From NCBI RefSeq assembly GCF_020171285.1, contig NZ_JAIUZI010000011.1:62001-126000 (forward strand): a DNA stretch of 64,000 bases, written 5' to 3'. The position numbers were made by a program, and so were the translations under genes. This DNA is from Seohaeicola saemankumensis. Its GTDB lineage: Bacteria; Pseudomonadota; Alphaproteobacteria; Rhodobacterales; Rhodobacteraceae. Of the stretch, positions 51,506 to 61,913 are shown piece after piece (position 1 is the first letter of the stretch; every line of letters starts with the position of its first letter). Below the pieces are notes generated by a model, which ran no database searches, was not told the DNA's origin, and was given only the letters and a program-made list of their open reading frames with translations.

Positions 51506-52648
51506 ATGCGCGCGCCTTTTGCGTCGGATCCGGATCTCAGCCGTGGGCGGCTGGTGCCGGAAGAGGAAAGCAGCTTTCGGTCCTGTTTTCAGCGGGACCG
51601 GGACCGGATCATTCATGCCAGCGCCTTTCGGCGGCTGAAACACAAGACCCAGGTCTTTGTCGAACACGAGGGCGACAATTACCGCACCCGGTTGACCCAT
51701 TCGATCGAGGTGGCACAGGTGGCCCGAACGATTGCCGGCGCATTGGGTTTGAACGCCGAGCTGACTGAAGCGGTCGCCCTGGCCCATGATCTGGGGCACA
51801 CGCCGTTTGGCCACACCGGCGAGGACGCTCTGCATGCGTTGATGGCGCCTTATGGCGGCTTTGATCATAATGCCCAGGCGATCCGCATCGTGACTGCGCT
51901 GGAAAAACACTATGCCGAGTTCGACGGGTTGAACCTGACCTGGGAAACGCTCGAGGCGATTGCCAAACACAACGGTCCGGTGCTGGGCGAGCTGCCCTAT
52001 GCGCTGGCCGATTACAACGCGCGGCACGATCTGGAACTGCATACCCATGCCAGCGCCGAGGCGCAGGTCGCCGCTCTCGCAGACGATATCGCCTACAACA
52101 ATCACGATCTGCACGACGGCCTGCGGGCCGGACTGTTCACCGATGCCGATATCGAACCGCTGCCCATCGTCGGTCCGGCCTATGCCGAAGTGGACCGGCT
52201 TTACCCGCGCCTGGAAGCCAACCGCCGCCGGCACGAGGCGCTGCGGCGGGTGTTCGGTGTCATGGTTTCCGATGTGATTAATACGTCACAGTCACTGTTG
52301 GACGGTTCGGGCGCGCGATCGGTCCAAGACATCCGCGCGTTGGGGCGGCCGGTGATACAGTTCTCCGCCGATGTCTGGCGCGATCTGACCGAAATCCGCG
52401 CCTTTCTGTTTCGCAGGATGTACCGCGCCCCGTCAGTGATGACAAAACGCGCCGAAGTTACCCGTGTCGTTGAGGATCTGTTCCCGTTGTTTCTGGCCCG
52501 CCCCGACCTTTTGCCGGATCGCTGGCACGCCGACCTGGAACGGGCGAATGACAAGATCGCACTGGCACGGATCGTATCTGACTACATTGCCGGTATGACG
52601 GACCGTTTTGCCCTGCAGGAACATTTACGGCTCTGCGCCGCCACGTGA
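51506..52648 (+). CDS. dgt: Deoxyguanosinetriphosphate triphosphohydrolase-like protein
   Basis: A 380-residue HD-domain protein. The metal-binding residues are in [12 protein letters not shown], and [16 protein letters not shown] (HD pair), and later [12 protein letters not shown]. The short dGTPase family hydrolyses dNTPs to nucleoside and triphosphate, affecting dNTP pools. The start at 51506 is where homology begins ([19 protein letters not shown]); the longer open frame overlaps the IscA-like gene in antisense and is rejected. It precedes argS on the same strand. Confidence 0.88.
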   Translation: MRAPFASDPDLSRGRLVPEEESSFRSCFQRDRDRIIHASAFRRLKHKTQVFVEHEGDNYRTRLTHSIEVAQVARTIAGALGLNAELTEAVALAHDLGHTPFGHTGEDALHALMAPYGGFDHNAQAIRIVTALEKHYAEFDGLNLTWETLEAIAKHNGPVLGELPYALADYNARHDLELHTHASAEAQVAALADDIAYNNHDLHDGLRAGLFTDADIEPLPIVGPAYAEVDRLYPRLEANRRRHEALRRVFGVMVSDVINTSQSLLDGSGARSVQDIRALGRPVIQFSADVWRDLTEIRAFLFRRMYRAPSVMTKRAEVTRVVEDLFPLFLARPDLLPDRWHADLERANDKIALARIVSDYIAGMTDRFALQEHLRLCAAT

Positions 52649-52719
52649 CACCCTGCGCTTTGGTTGACGGCGCGCAGCCAAGTGATACACCGCGCCAAAC
52701 CGTTTCAAGGATGCCCGTG

Positions 52720-54465
52720 ATGAACCTTTTTGCCGATATCCGCTCGCTTGTTCTGGACAGTCTGGCCGCGATGACAGCCGATGGTACGCTGCCGGAGGGG
52801 CTGTCGTTCGACAATGTCGCGGTTGAGCCTCCGCGTGATGCGGCCCATGGCGACATGGCGACCAATGCCGCGATGGTGCTGGCAAAACCGGCCCGGATGA
52901 AACCGCGCGACATCGCACAGGCTCTGGTTCCGCATTTGACCGCCGATCCCCGTATCAACAGCGCCGAAGTCGCCGGACCCGGCTTTTTGAACCTGCGTCT
53001 GGCCGAAGGTGTCTGGCAGGGTGTTATCGGCAGCGTTCTGACCGAGGGCACCGGTTTCGGCCGGTCCGACATGGGGCAGGGGCGCAAGGTAAATGTTGAA
53101 TACGTCAGCGCAAACCCTACCGGGCCGCTGCATGTCGGCCACACTCGCGGCGCGGTGTTCGGAGATGCGCTGGCCAGTCTGCTGGCTTATGCCGGGTATG
53201 ACGTCACCCGCGAATACTACATCAACGACGGCGGGGCGCAGGTCGATGTGCTGGCCCGGTCGGTTTACCTGCGGTACCTGGAGGCGCTAGGGCAGGAGGT
53301 GGCCTTTGCCGAGGGCACCTATCCTGGTGACTACCTGATCCCGGTCGGCGAACAACTGGCCGCCGACAAGGGCGACACCTGGGTTGATCAGCCAGAGGAC
53401 GTCTGGCTGGAAGAACTGCGCGACTTTGCCACCGACGCGATGATGGCGCTGATCCGAGAGGATCTGGCGGCGCTTGGCGTCGAGATGGATGTGTTCTTCT
53501 CGGAAAAATCGCTCTACGGCACCGGCAGGATCGAAGCGGCGATCGAGGATCTGCGCGCCAAGGACCTGATCTATCGCGGCACGCTGGAGCCGCCCAAGGG
53601 CAAGACGCCCGAGGATTGGGAACCGCGCGAGCAAACCTTGTTCCGGTCTACCGCGCATGGTGACGACCTGGACCGCCCGATCATGAAATCTGACGGCAGC
53701 TGGACCTATTTCGCCCCCGACATCGCATATCATTATGACAAGGTTTCCAGGGGCTTCGACGCGCTTATTGATGTGTTTGGGGCCGACCACGGCGGCTATG
53801 TCAAACGGATGAAAGCGGCCGTGTCGGCGCTGTCGGACGGCAAGGTGCCGCTGGACATCAAACTGACGCAACTGGTGCGGCTGTTCAAGAACGGCGAACC
53901 GTTCAAGATGTCCAAACGGGCGGGCAACTTTGTCACCCTGCGTGACGTGGTCGATCAGGTCGGGCCGGATGTGACCCGCTTTGTCATGCTGACCCGCAAG
54001 AATGACGCGACGCTGGATTTCGATTTCGACAAGGTTCTTGAGCAGAGCCGCGAGAACCCGGTGTTCTACGTGCAATATGCCCACGCGCGGGTGATGAGCG
54101 TTCTGCGCAAGGCCGCCGAAGCCGGATTTGCCGCCGACGACGCGACACTGGCCGGCGCTGATCTGGGCCGTATCACCCACGAGTCCGAACTTGCGGTGGC
54201 CCGGAAACTGGCCGAATGGCCGCGCCTTGTGGAAACCGCCGCGCGGACCAATGAACCGCACCGCGTTGCCTTTTACCTTTATGAACTGGCGGGCGATTTC
54301 CACGCGCTGTGGAACCGTGGCAACGAATTGCACGAGTTGCGGTTCATCCAAGAGGGCGATGTGGCCACAAGTCAGGCAAAAATGGCCCTTGCGCGGGCCG
54401 TTTCCGTTGTTATTTCCGCCGGCCTTGGTATTCTTGGGGTCACACCGGCGCAGGAGATGCGGTAA
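52720..54465 (+). CDS. argS: Arginyl-tRNA synthetase
   Basis: A 581-residue class I synthetase. It begins [11 protein letters not shown] with the Arg-tRNA-specific N-terminal domain. The HIGH-type motif is [20 protein letters not shown], with the KMSKS-type [13 protein letters not shown] later. The C-terminal helical anticodon-binding domain ends with [17 protein letters not shown]. It charges tRNA-Arg in the cytoplasm. AAGG is 10 bases from ATG 52720; an ATG at 52711 is too close. The gene order dgt-argS-SPOR-nagZ-scpA-scpB is conserved in relatives. Confidence 0.96.
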   Translation: MNLFADIRSLVLDSLAAMTADGTLPEGLSFDNVAVEPPRDAAHGDMATNAAMVLAKPARMKPRDIAQALVPHLTADPRINSAEVAGPGFLNLRLAEGVWQGVIGSVLTEGTGFGRSDMGQGRKVNVEYVSANPTGPLHVGHTRGAVFGDALASLLAYAGYDVTREYYINDGGAQVDVLARSVYLRYLEALGQEVAFAEGTYPGDYLIPVGEQLAADKGDTWVDQPEDVWLEELRDFATDAMMALIREDLAALGVEMDVFFSEKSLYGTGRIEAAIEDLRAKDLIYRGTLEPPKGKTPEDWEPREQTLFRSTAHGDDLDRPIMKSDGSWTYFAPDIAYHYDKVSRGFDALIDVFGADHGGYVKRMKAAVSALSDGKVPLDIKLTQLVRLFKNGEPFKMSKRAGNFVTLRDVVDQVGPDVTRFVMLTRKNDATLDFDFDKVLEQSRENPVFYVQYAHARVMSVLRKAAEAGFAADDATLAGADLGRITHESELAVARKLAEWPRLVETAARTNEPHRVAFYLYELAGDFHALWNRGNELHELRFIQEGDVATSQAKMALARAVSVVISAGLGILGVTPAQEMR

Positions 54466-54552
54466 CTCAAGCCGCCCGAACCGCCGGCCCGAGGCAGAGG
54501 CAAGATAACCCATGCGTGGATCCGCTCCGCGTCATAGGGCAGTGAGGCGGAC

Positions 54553-55611
54553 ATGGCGAATATCGAATACACGGACGACGTGTATGGCGCAGATTTGTAT
54601 GCGGATTCCGCAACGGAACCGCAGGCAGAACCTGCGCCTTCGGCAGCATCTTCAATCGGAAAAATGGTCAATCTTCTGGGGGCGGTGGCCTCTGTCGCAT
54701 TGATCGCGGGCGTTGGCGTCTGGGGCTACCGTCTGGTGGTGCGCGATGTCAGCGGCGTGCCGGTGGTTAGGGCGGTCGAAGGGCCGATGCGGATACAGCC
54801 CGAGGATCCGGGCGGTCGGCCCGCCGATCATCAGGGGCTGGCGGTCAACGCCGTAGCTGCCCAGGGCATCGCGGCCCCGACAGCGGACCGGCTGGTTCTG
54901 GCGCCGCGCCCGGTCCAGCTTAGCGACGAAGATGCTCCCATGAGCGAATTGAAACCGGTTCCAGTGTCGCTGCCTGTCGCCGCCACCGAACAGGAAGAGC
55001 CCGTGGCGGCCGCGGAACCGGTCGGCCCGTCGGAAGAGGCGCTGGCTCAGTTCCGCGAGGGATCGGTCGATGCACTGGTCGACGACCTTGTCAATGGGGT
55101 GCCCGCGCTGACCGACGGACCCGAGATGCGCGAAGATGAAACAATGGATCTGGCCCTGACCCAAACGGACACGCAGTCCGAGTCAGGGGCGCCCCCCTCG
55201 GTTGCCGGCGGCCCCGGGCTGGCCCGGTCGCTGCGGCCGGTGGCGCGCCCAAAACGGGCGGTGGTGCACGCCGACAGCGAAGGCGCGGATGTGAGCGCGG
55301 CGCTTAGCTCGGCGGTAGACGTCTCTGCCGAACTGGATGTCGACCCGGAGACCCTGCCGCTGGGTACACGGCTGGCACAACTTGGGGCCTATGACAGCCC
55401 CGAGGTGGCGCGCGCCGAGTGGGACCGCCTGAACAGCAGGTTCGGTGACTATATGGATGGCAAGAAGCGGGTGATTCAAAAGGCCTCCAGCGGTGGTCGG
55501 ACCTTCTATCGTCTGCGGGCCATGGGGTTTGACGATCTCAGCGATGCGCGCCGTTTTTGTTCTGCACTGGTTGCCGAAAATGCCGATTGCATCCCGGTGA
55601 CAACGCGGTGA
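54553..55611 (+). CDS. SPOR domain-containing inner-membrane protein
   Basis: A 352-residue protein. A short cytoplasmic N-terminus is followed by one transmembrane segment (about 38-56; LLGAVASVALIAGVGVW), a long low-complexity Pro/Ala/Glu-rich periplasmic linker, and a C-terminal SPOR domain (about 275-352: TRLAQLGAYDSPEVARAEWDRL and FYRLRAMGF). SPOR domains bind denuded peptidoglycan at the septum, so a cell-division or envelope role is expected. Its stop overlaps the GTG of nagZ. Confidence 0.87.
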   Translation: MANIEYTDDVYGADLYADSATEPQAEPAPSAASSIGKMVNLLGAVASVALIAGVGVWGYRLVVRDVSGVPVVRAVEGPMRIQPEDPGGRPADHQGLAVNAVAAQGIAAPTADRLVLAPRPVQLSDEDAPMSELKPVPVSLPVAATEQEEPVAAAEPVGPSEEALAQFREGSVDALVDDLVNGVPALTDGPEMREDETMDLALTQTDTQSESGAPPSVAGGPGLARSLRPVARPKRAVVHADSEGADVSAALSSAVDVSAELDVDPETLPLGTRLAQLGAYDSPEVARAEWDRLNSRFGDYMDGKKRVIQKASSGGRTFYRLRAMGFDDLSDARRFCSALVAENADCIPVTTR

Positions 55612-56615
55612 ATTTCGGCGCAACTATTCTCGATGCCGAGGGGCTCAGGCTGACGGCGGAAGAAAAGTCTTTCTTCCGGGATGCGGATCCTTTCGGCTTC
55701 ATCCTGTTCGCGCGGAACATCGACACGCCGGACCAGATCCGGGCCCTGTGCGGCGATTTCCGAGAGGCCGTCGGCCGCGAGGCACCGATTACCATCGACC
55801 AGGAAGGCGGTCGCGTTCAACGCTTGCGTGCGCCGCTGGCGCGCGAATGGATGCCGCCCCTGGATCATGTCGCCCGCGCCGGCGCAGAGGCGGAGCGGGC
55901 AATGTTCCTGCGCTACCGCCTGATCGCGCATGAATTGCATGCGCTTGGAATCGACAGCAACTGTGCACCGATGGTCGATCTGGCCTTTGCCGAAACCCAT
56001 CCTTTCCTGCTGAACCGCTGCTATGGCAGCGATGCCGCGACCGTGGCCAGGCTGGGCCGGGCAGCGGCAGAGGGTATGTTGCAGGGCGGCGTGCTGCCGG
56101 TTCTGAAACATATCCCCGGTCACGGCCGCGCGACGCAGGACAGCCACTATGACCTGCCGCATGTATCTGCGGATGCCGAGGATCTGGATGACACGGATTT
56201 CGCTCCATTCCATCAGTTAAACGATCTGCCGATGGGGATGACCGCACATCTGGTTTATGACGCCATCGACGACCAGCCAGCGACCGTTTCGGCGCCAATG
56301 ATGGCTGTCATTCGCGAGCAGATCGGTTTTAACGGGCTTATCATGACCGACGATCTGTCGATGAAGGCGCTCAGTGGGTCACTTAGCGATCTGTCCCGGC
56401 GTGCGTTGTCTGCCGGATGCGACGTGATCCTGCTGTGCAATGGAACTCTGGCAGAGCGCGCCGAGGTGGCTCAGGCTGCCGGTCAGATGTCGGATCAGGC
56501 GCAGGCTCGCGCGGAAACCGCGCTCGCGGCCCGCCGGACACCCGCACCGCTTGACATTCAGACGGCCGAAGCCGACCTTTCCCGCCTCATGGGCGGACAG
56601 GTTTATGTCGGATAA
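55608..56615 (+). CDS. nagZ: Beta-N-acetylhexosaminidase NagZ
   Basis: A 335-residue family 3 glycoside hydrolase. The family motif KHIPGHGRATQDSH (Asp-His catalytic dyad loop) is present, with TIDQEGGRVQRLR and the nucleophile region GLIMTDDLSM. It removes GlcNAc from muropeptides in cytoplasmic peptidoglycan recycling. The GTG at 55608 overlaps the preceding stop (GTGA) and begins the homology (MNFGATILDAEG). It overlaps the scpA start by 11 bases. Confidence 0.93.
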   Translation: MNFGATILDAEGLRLTAEEKSFFRDADPFGFILFARNIDTPDQIRALCGDFREAVGREAPITIDQEGGRVQRLRAPLAREWMPPLDHVARAGAEAERAMFLRYRLIAHELHALGIDSNCAPMVDLAFAETHPFLLNRCYGSDAATVARLGRAAAEGMLQGGVLPVLKHIPGHGRATQDSHYDLPHVSADAEDLDDTDFAPFHQLNDLPMGMTAHLVYDAIDDQPATVSAPMMAVIREQIGFNGLIMTDDLSMKALSGSLSDLSRRALSAGCDVILLCNGTLAERAEVAQAAGQMSDQAQARAETALAARRTPAPLDIQTAEADLSRLMGGQVYVG

Positions 56616-57396
56616 CCTCTTTCAGGAAGACCCGCTGCCGGTCGCCGAAAGGCTGGCCGCCGAGGCATTGATTGTCGATGTAGATGGATTCGAGGGGCCG
56701 CTGGACGTGTTGCTGACGCTGTCACGCACGCAAAAGGTCGATCTGCGCAAGATTTCGGTTCTGGAACTGGCAAGGCAGTACCTGGCCTTTGTCGAACGGG
56801 CCAAGGCGCTGCGGATCGAACTGGCCGCCGATTACCTGGTCATGGCGGCCTGGCTGGCCTTTCTCAAATCTCGCCTGCTGTTGCCGCCGGACCCATCCGA
56901 AGAGGGTCCCTCGGGCGAAGAACTGGCTGCTCATCTGGCGTTCCAACTGGAGCGATTGCAGGCGATGCGCGATGCCGCCGCCCGCCTGATGGCGCGCGAC
57001 CGGCTTGGCCGGGATTTCTTTGTGCGCGGGCAGGGCGAAGACGTCGCCCGCATCCGGACCGTGACCTACAGCGCCACCTTGCTGGATCTGATGCAGGGCT
57101 ACGCGCGAATCCGCACCCGGGATGAATTCCGTCCCTTTGTGATGGACCGCGATTCCGTCTTTACCATGGAGCAGGCGCTGGAACGGATGCGCGGGCTGAT
57201 CGGCTTTGCCGGATCCTGGACCGATATGGTCAGTTACCTGCCCGAGGGTTGGGGCGGTGACCCGGTAAGGCGGCGTTCGGCCACCGCGGCGACCTTTGCG
57301 GCCTCGCTGGAACTGGTCAAGGAAGGTCATCTCGAGATTCGCCAGAGCGACACCTTTGCACCCATTGAGTTGCGCAAAAAGGAAAGCGGCCAGTGA
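56605..57396 (+). CDS. scpA: Segregation and condensation protein A
   Basis: A 263-residue ScpA kleisin. The N-terminal FEGPLDVLLTLSRTQKVDLRKI and IELAADYLVMAAWLAFLKSRLLLP are diagnostic; the C-terminal winged helix ends VKEGHLEIRQSDTFAPIEL. It bridges SMC heads in chromosome condensation. The start at 56605 is inside the end of nagZ. Its stop overlaps the GTG of scpB, the usual pairing. Confidence 0.94.
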   Translation: MSDNLFQEDPLPVAERLAAEALIVDVDGFEGPLDVLLTLSRTQKVDLRKISVLELARQYLAFVERAKALRIELAADYLVMAAWLAFLKSRLLLPPDPSEEGPSGEELAAHLAFQLERLQAMRDAAARLMARDRLGRDFFVRGQGEDVARIRTVTYSATLLDLMQGYARIRTRDEFRPFVMDRDSVFTMEQALERMRGLIGFAGSWTDMVSYLPEGWGGDPVRRRSATAATFAASLELVKEGHLEIRQSDTFAPIELRKKESGQ

Positions 57397-58064
57397 CAGA
57401 GCACCCCGACGACGATGACACCGAAGGCCCGGCGGAAAGCCTGTTCGAGGCGCCGCCGATCGCCGAACAGGAACGGATGATCGAAGCGATGCTGTTTGCC
57501 AGCGCCGCTCCGGTTCCGGTGCGCGATCTGGAGGCGAGGATGCCGCATGGATGCGACGCCGCCGAGGCCCTGGCGCATTTGCGCAAACGCTATGAGGGGC
57601 GCGGTGTCCGGGTTGTACGGATTGGCGATGCCTGGGCTATCCGCACGGCGCCCGATCTCGGTTTCCTGATGCAAAAGGAGACAGTCGAGACCCGAAAACT
57701 GTCCCGTGCGGCCATCGAAACTCTTGCGATCATTGCCTATCACCAGCCCTGCACCCGAGCTGAAATCGAAGAGATCCGCGGCGTTTCGGTTTCCCGTGGC
57801 ACCATCGATCAGTTGCTTGAAATGGAATGGATCCGTCTGGGCCGCCGCAAAATGACACCGGGCCGGCCGGTGACCTTTGTCGTAACCCCCGAATTCCTGG
57901 ATCATTTCGGACTGGAGAGCGCCCGCGATCTGCCAGGGCTCAAGGAGTTGCGGGCAGCCGGTCTGCTGGAAAACCGTCCGCCTCCGGGGGCCCTGTCTCT
58001 GGGTCAATCCGAGGACGAAGATGGACCCGAGGCCGACGGGCAATCCGAACTCTTTGAAGAATAA
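57393..58064 (+). CDS. scpB: Segregation and condensation protein B
   Basis: A 223-residue ScpB. The first winged helix has MIEAMLFASAAPVPVRDLEARMP, and the second, RAAIETLAIIAYHQPCTRAEIEEIRGVS with RRKMTPGRPVTFVVTPEFLDHFGL, is family-typical. A short acidic tail follows. It works with ScpA and SMC. Start GTG at 57393 overlaps the scpA stop (GTGA). Confidence 0.94.
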   Translation: MTEHPDDDDTEGPAESLFEAPPIAEQERMIEAMLFASAAPVPVRDLEARMPHGCDAAEALAHLRKRYEGRGVRVVRIGDAWAIRTAPDLGFLMQKETVETRKLSRAAIETLAIIAYHQPCTRAEIEEIRGVSVSRGTIDQLLEMEWIRLGRRKMTPGRPVTFVVTPEFLDHFGLESARDLPGLKELRAAGLLENRPPPGALSLGQSEDEDGPEADGQSELFEE

Positions 58065-58133
58065 CCCTCAATTCGCCCTCAAAATTGCAAGATTGCAGGC
58101 TATATGTCAGCTGGGCAGCAGAAAGTTTCAGTC

Positions 58134-58388
58134 ATGAACATGAACCAAATCGTAAATATGGTCCTGCGTACAATCATGCACCGGTTGGTGAACACGGGGA
58201 TCAATGCCGGGATCAACGCGGCAAGCAACCTCGGCAAACCCAAACAGCAACAGCGGGGCGGGCGTGACGATCTGGCCGATCATGATGACTCCCATGCACA
58301 GCAGAAAGCCAAGATGTCACCGCAGGATCGGGCTCGTATCCGGGCTATGCGCCAGGCCCGTCGTGCGGCACGGCAAAATCAGCTTTAA
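58134..58388 (+). CDS. Small basic hypothetical protein after scpB
   Basis: An 84-residue protein with an amphipathic N-terminal helix (NMVLRTIMHRLVNTGINAGINA), a polar centre, and a basic C-terminus (KMSPQDRARIRAMRQARRAARQ). No known domain is recognised. The ATG at 58134 is chosen; another in-frame ATG lies at 58104. In many relatives tatA follows scpB, but this protein has no transmembrane hydrophobic core and is not TatA. Confidence 0.6.
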   Translation: MNMNQIVNMVLRTIMHRLVNTGINAGINAASNLGKPKQQQRGGRDDLADHDDSHAQQKAKMSPQDRARIRAMRQARRAARQNQL

Positions 58389-58435
58389 TCGCCGGACGCG
58401 GTCCGACCTGCATCGGCAAACGCCGATACGCGACA

Positions 58436-59509
58436 TCAGCTTTTGAAGTGTTTTGCCAGTTTCAGCCCCTGACCCTGATAGTTCGAGGCGATACCTGCGC
58501 CGTAAAGCTGAGTCGGCACCTGTTCCATGCGCTCATAAACCAGACGCCCGACAACCTGGCCATGCTCCAGAACAAAGGGCGCCTCGTGACAGCGCACCTC
58601 CAGTACACCGCGTGATCCCGCTCCGCCGGCTTCGGCATGGCCAAAACCAGGATCGAAGAACCCGGCATAGTGGACCCGGAATTCGCCAACCATTGCCAGA
58701 TACGGGGCCATTTCGGCGGCATAGCTGGGCGGAATATGAACGGCTTCGCGGCTGACGAGGATATAGAACGCCCCGGGGTCCAGAATGATCCGCCCATCGC
58801 CTGTTCGAATTTCTTCCCAGAAATCAACGGGATCATAGGCTCCGATCCGGTCCAGATCGATCACCCCGGTGTGTGGTTTGGCGCGGTAACCGACAAGATC
58901 CGTTCCATTGGGGCGCAAGTCGACGGAAAACCCCAGCCCGTCCTGAATGACGGCTGGCCCGTCCACCAGAGGGGACCGCGCGTGCAGATCGACAAGTTCC
59001 GCATCCGACAGCATTGCGTCTCCACGCCGGAACCGGATCTGGTTCAGGCGCATACCCGGACGGACCAGCACGGAAAAGCTGCGCGGGCAGATCTCGGCAT
59101 ACAGCGGTCCGGTGTAGCCGCCCGGCACCCGGTCGAATTCGGTGCCGCCGTCGGTGATCATGCGGGTCAACAGATCCAACCGGCCGGTGGAACTCTTCGC
59201 GTTGGCCGCGGCCGACAAATCATCGGGGAGGTCCAGCGATTCCATCAGCGGGACCAGATAAACACAGCCCTTTTCCAAAACTGCACCGTCTGACAGATCG
59301 ATGCGGTGCATTTCGAATTCGCGCAGCCGTTCGGCTACTGTGCTGTCCTGTCCGGCCAGAAACGAGGCTCTGACACGATAGGCAACCGTACCCAAGCGCA
59401 GGTCCAGGCTTGCGGGCTGGATTTGCACGGGCTCGATATCGGGGCGGCCCGAAATGGTGCCGTCCGCGATCATGTTTTCGATCTGCTGATTTGCGTAAAC
59501 ACCTGTCAT
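58436..59509 (-). CDS. dcd: 2'-Deoxycytidine 5'-triphosphate deaminase, long form
   Basis: A 357-residue member of the dCTP-deaminase/dUTPase fold, twice the length of E. coli Dcd. It has IQPASLDLRLG near the start, AAANAKSSTGRLDLLTRMITDGG at the active-site Ser/Arg region, GGYTGPLYAEICPRSFSVLVRPG, and a second-half repeat with HEAPFVLEHGQVVGRLVYERM. It converts dCTP to dUTP, feeding thymidylate synthesis. The ATG at 59509 is preferred. It lies next to tRNA-Pro on the same strand. Confidence 0.87.
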   Translation of the reverse strand: MTGVYANQQIENMIADGTISGRPDIEPVQIQPASLDLRLGTVAYRVRASFLAGQDSTVAERLREFEMHRIDLSDGAVLEKGCVYLVPLMESLDLPDDLSAAANAKSSTGRLDLLTRMITDGGTEFDRVPGGYTGPLYAEICPRSFSVLVRPGMRLNQIRFRRGDAMLSDAELVDLHARSPLVDGPAVIQDGLGFSVDLRPNGTDLVGYRAKPHTGVIDLDRIGAYDPVDFWEEIRTGDGRIILDPGAFYILVSREAVHIPPSYAAEMAPYLAMVGEFRVHYAGFFDPGFGHAEAGGAGSRGVLEVRCHEAPFVLEHGQVVGRLVYERMEQVPTQLYGAGIASNYQGQGLKLAKHFKS

Positions 59510-59567
59510 GCCGGTCCCTTTCCTGCGTAAGGGCTGCGGCCAGGGCTTGTGCATCGTCGGTGTGATT

Positions 59568-59644
59568 TGGTCGGGCTAGCAGGACTCGAACCTGCGACCT
59601 TCCGTCCCCCAGACGGACGCGCTACCAGGCTGCGCCATAGCCCG
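59568..59644 (-). tRNA. tRNA-Pro (anticodon GGG)
   Basis: On the minus strand the acceptor arms CGGGCTA and TAGCCCG pair, with discriminator A and an encoded CCA at 59570-59568. The D arm is GCGC-AGCCTGGTA-GCGC, the anticodon stem TCCGT/ACGGA with loop CTGGGGG gives anticodon GGG, and the T arm is GCAGG-TTCGAGT-CCTGC. All stems are complete. Confidence 0.96.
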
Positions 59645-59703
59645 ACGATGGAGTGTTCATACCGGTTTTGAGGCCGGGGGCAAGGGGGAATCATGGCTTT
59701 TTG

Positions 59704-60516
59704 TCAGCCCGTTCCCATCTTTGCGGCCTGGTCGTGCCAGAGCCGCAATTGTTCGGCCAAAGGCGCGATATCGCGGGCCTGATCGGGCGTCAGCCGTTCG
59801 ACCAGCACCAGGCGCGCAAGTGCGCCGGGCGCATAGGGCAGGGCATCTGCGTCGGGCGGATCGGGGATGTCCCGGGGTGCCTCGTCCGGTTCCGCTACCG
59901 CTTCGGGAGAAGCCGCAACAGCCGCCTCGGGTTCAGGTATCGGCTCCTCGTGCGAGGCGTCTTCGGTCGCGGTGTCTGACGGCGGCTCAGGCGCTGCCAT
60001 TGGCCGGTGCAGGAATGCGGGCAGGGCGGGTCGGCCTTCGATCTCCTCGTTTGCCTCGGGTTCGGGCTGCTCGGATTCTGGCGTCGTGTTCGTGTCAGTG
60101 CTTTCCGGCTCCAGTTGCATGCTGATCTGCGCCTCGGGTGGCTCGGCATCAGTGGCATCGGCCTCGTCGAGGCGCTCCTTGAACCGGACAATCGTCGCAC
60201 CCTTGGTTCCGGTTTTCGGCTCGGTGGTGATGCTGGGTTCTTCCAACGCCTGCGAGAGGTCGGAAATATGCGCAACCCCATGTTCCCGCAACATTTTCTG
60301 AACGCCTTTGATGGTCAGCCCATCGTCGTGCAACAACTTTTTGATGCCGCCCAGCAACAGCATGTCCGCCGGGCGATAATACCGCCGACCGCCCGCGCGC
60401 TTCACCGGTTTCACCTGGCTGAACCTGCTTTCCCAAAAGCGCAGGACATGAGCCTGAACCCCCAGCCAATCCGCAACTTCACTGATGGTGCGAAAGGCGT
60501 CGGGGGATTTACTCAT
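59704..60516 (-). CDS. MerR-family transcriptional regulator
   Basis: A 270-residue protein. The MerR-type HTH is at the N-terminus ([49 protein letters not shown]), followed by a long Pro/Glu/Ala-rich acidic region and a short C-terminal segment. There is no Cys-rich metal site. The effector is unknown. It follows ihfA with a short gap on the same strand, an order conserved in Rhodobacterales. Confidence 0.87.
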   Translation of the reverse strand: MSKSPDAFRTISEVADWLGVQAHVLRFWESRFSQVKPVKRAGGRRYYRPADMLLLGGIKKLLHDDGLTIKGVQKMLREHGVAHISDLSQALEEPSITTEPKTGTKGATIVRFKERLDEADATDAEPPEAQISMQLEPESTDTNTTPESEQPEPEANEEIEGRPALPAFLHRPMAAPEPPSDTATEDASHEEPIPEPEAAVAASPEAVAEPDEAPRDIPDPPDADALPYAPGALARLVLVERLTPDQARDIAPLAEQLRLWHDQAAKMGTG

Positions 60517-60534
60517 CTCTACTGGGTCCTGCTT

Positions 60535-60840
60535 TTAAGACTTGCGGTTACCGTCTGCGACCCGGTCCTTCATCAGGTGCGAAGGGCGAAACGTCAGGAC
60601 CCTGCGCGGCTGAATCGGAACCTCTTCGCCAGTCTTGGGATTTCGCCCGATCCGGGCAGATTTTTCGCGCACGCTAAAGGTTCCAAAAGACGAGATCTTC
60701 ACCTGCTCGCCCTGTACCAAAGCATCGGACATATGCTCCAGCATGCTTTCCACCAGTTGCGCGCTTTCATTGCGCGACAACCCCACCTCGCGAAACACCG
60801 CTTCGCTGAGGTCCATCCTCGTCAGAGTTTTTTCGCCCAT
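60535..60840 (-). CDS. ihfA: Integration host factor subunit alpha
   Basis: A 101-residue HU/IHF protein starting [26 protein letters not shown]. The beta-arm region has [29 protein letters not shown] with the conserved intercalating Pro. With IHF-beta it bends DNA at promoters and recombination sites. The ATG at 60840 gives the usual length; the longer open frame overlaps the fabH 3' region and is rejected. It is in the fabH-ihfA-merR order typical of the group. Confidence 0.94.
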   Translation of the reverse strand: MGEKTLTRMDLSEAVFREVGLSRNESAQLVESMLEHMSDALVQGEQVKISSFGTFSVREKSARIGRNPKTGEEVPIQPRRVLTFRPSHLMKDRVADGNRKS

Positions 60841-60938
60841 ACCATTCCCCGTTTTATTGCAGAAGAATAGGGCGCAGGTAAATTCGCTGTCAATATCAAT
60901 GATTTGCAATGGGTTGGAATGGCGACTTGACGCGCAGT

Positions 60939-61910
60939 TTACCAACGCAGGACAACAGCGCCCCAGGCCAGTCCGCCACCGATCGCCTCGGTCACCACCA
61001 GATCGCCCGGTTTGATCTGTCCGCGGCTCTTTCCAACCGACAGCGCAAGCGGAATTGAGGCGGCGGATGTGTTGCCGTGATCCTGGACGGTGACAACGAC
61101 CTTGTCCATGTCCAGTCCCATCTTCTTGGCGGTACCCTTGATGATGCGGATGTTGGCCTGATGCGGGACAATCCAATCGACGTCGCTTGTTTCCAGCCCC
61201 GCACGTGCCAGCGCTGTATCGGCGGTTTGTGCAAGCTTTTCAACAGCATGGCGGAACACCTGGTTCCCTTGCATGCGCAAATACCCGGTGGTCTGGGTCG
61301 ACACGCCGCCGTCCACATACAGCAGGTCCTTGTATCGCCCGTCGGAATTCAGGTCGACGGCCAGTATGCCCCTGTCCTGCGGGGTGCCTTTGCCTTCCTG
61401 CCCCTCCAGGATCAGCGCGCCTGCGCCGTCCCCGAACAGCACGCAGGTCGACCGGTCTGTCCAGTCCATGATGCGGGAAAATGTCTCGGCGCCGATCACC
61501 AGCACCCGGCTTGCCTGCCCCGAAAGGATCAGGGCATTTGCCGTGCTCAGCGCGTAAACGAATCCGGCACAAACCGCCTGCACATCGAAGGCAAAGCCAC
61601 GAGTCATGCCAAGGCTGGCCTGAACCATGGTGGCCGCTGACGGAAACGTCAGGTCCGCCGTCGAGGTCGCCACCACGATGGCGTCCACGTCATCGGCCTC
61701 AAGCCCGGCGTCTTTCAGCGCCGCTAGCGCGGCCTTTGTGGCCAGATCCGACGTGGTTTCATTTTCGGCCGCGAAATGGCGCCGCTCAATACCCGAGCGG
61801 GACCTAATCCACTCGTCCGTGGTGTCCAGTGTCGCTTCGAATTCCGAATTGGGCACGACGCGCTCCGGCAGGTAATGTCCGATTCCGGTAACAACTGCGC
61901 GTCTGTTCAT
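60939..61910 (-). CDS. fabH: Beta-ketoacyl-ACP synthase III
   Basis: A 323-residue FabH. The catalytic triad is present: Cys in [14 protein letters not shown], His in VPHQANIRI, Asn in [13 protein letters not shown]. It begins [21 protein letters not shown], and ends with [13 protein letters not shown]. It condenses acetyl-CoA with malonyl-ACP to start fatty acid synthesis. It follows plsX by three bases, so both are in one operon. Confidence 0.96.
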   Translation of the reverse strand: MNRRAVVTGIGHYLPERVVPNSEFEATLDTTDEWIRSRSGIERRHFAAENETTSDLATKAALAALKDAGLEADDVDAIVVATSTADLTFPSAATMVQASLGMTRGFAFDVQAVCAGFVYALSTANALILSGQASRVLVIGAETFSRIMDWTDRSTCVLFGDGAGALILEGQEGKGTPQDRGILAVDLNSDGRYKDLLYVDGGVSTQTTGYLRMQGNQVFRHAVEKLAQTADTALARAGLETSDVDWIVPHQANIRIIKGTAKKMGLDMDKVVVTVQDHGNTSAASIPLALSVGKSRGQIKPGDLVVTEAIGGGLAWGAVVLRW

Positions 61911-61913
61911 GGC

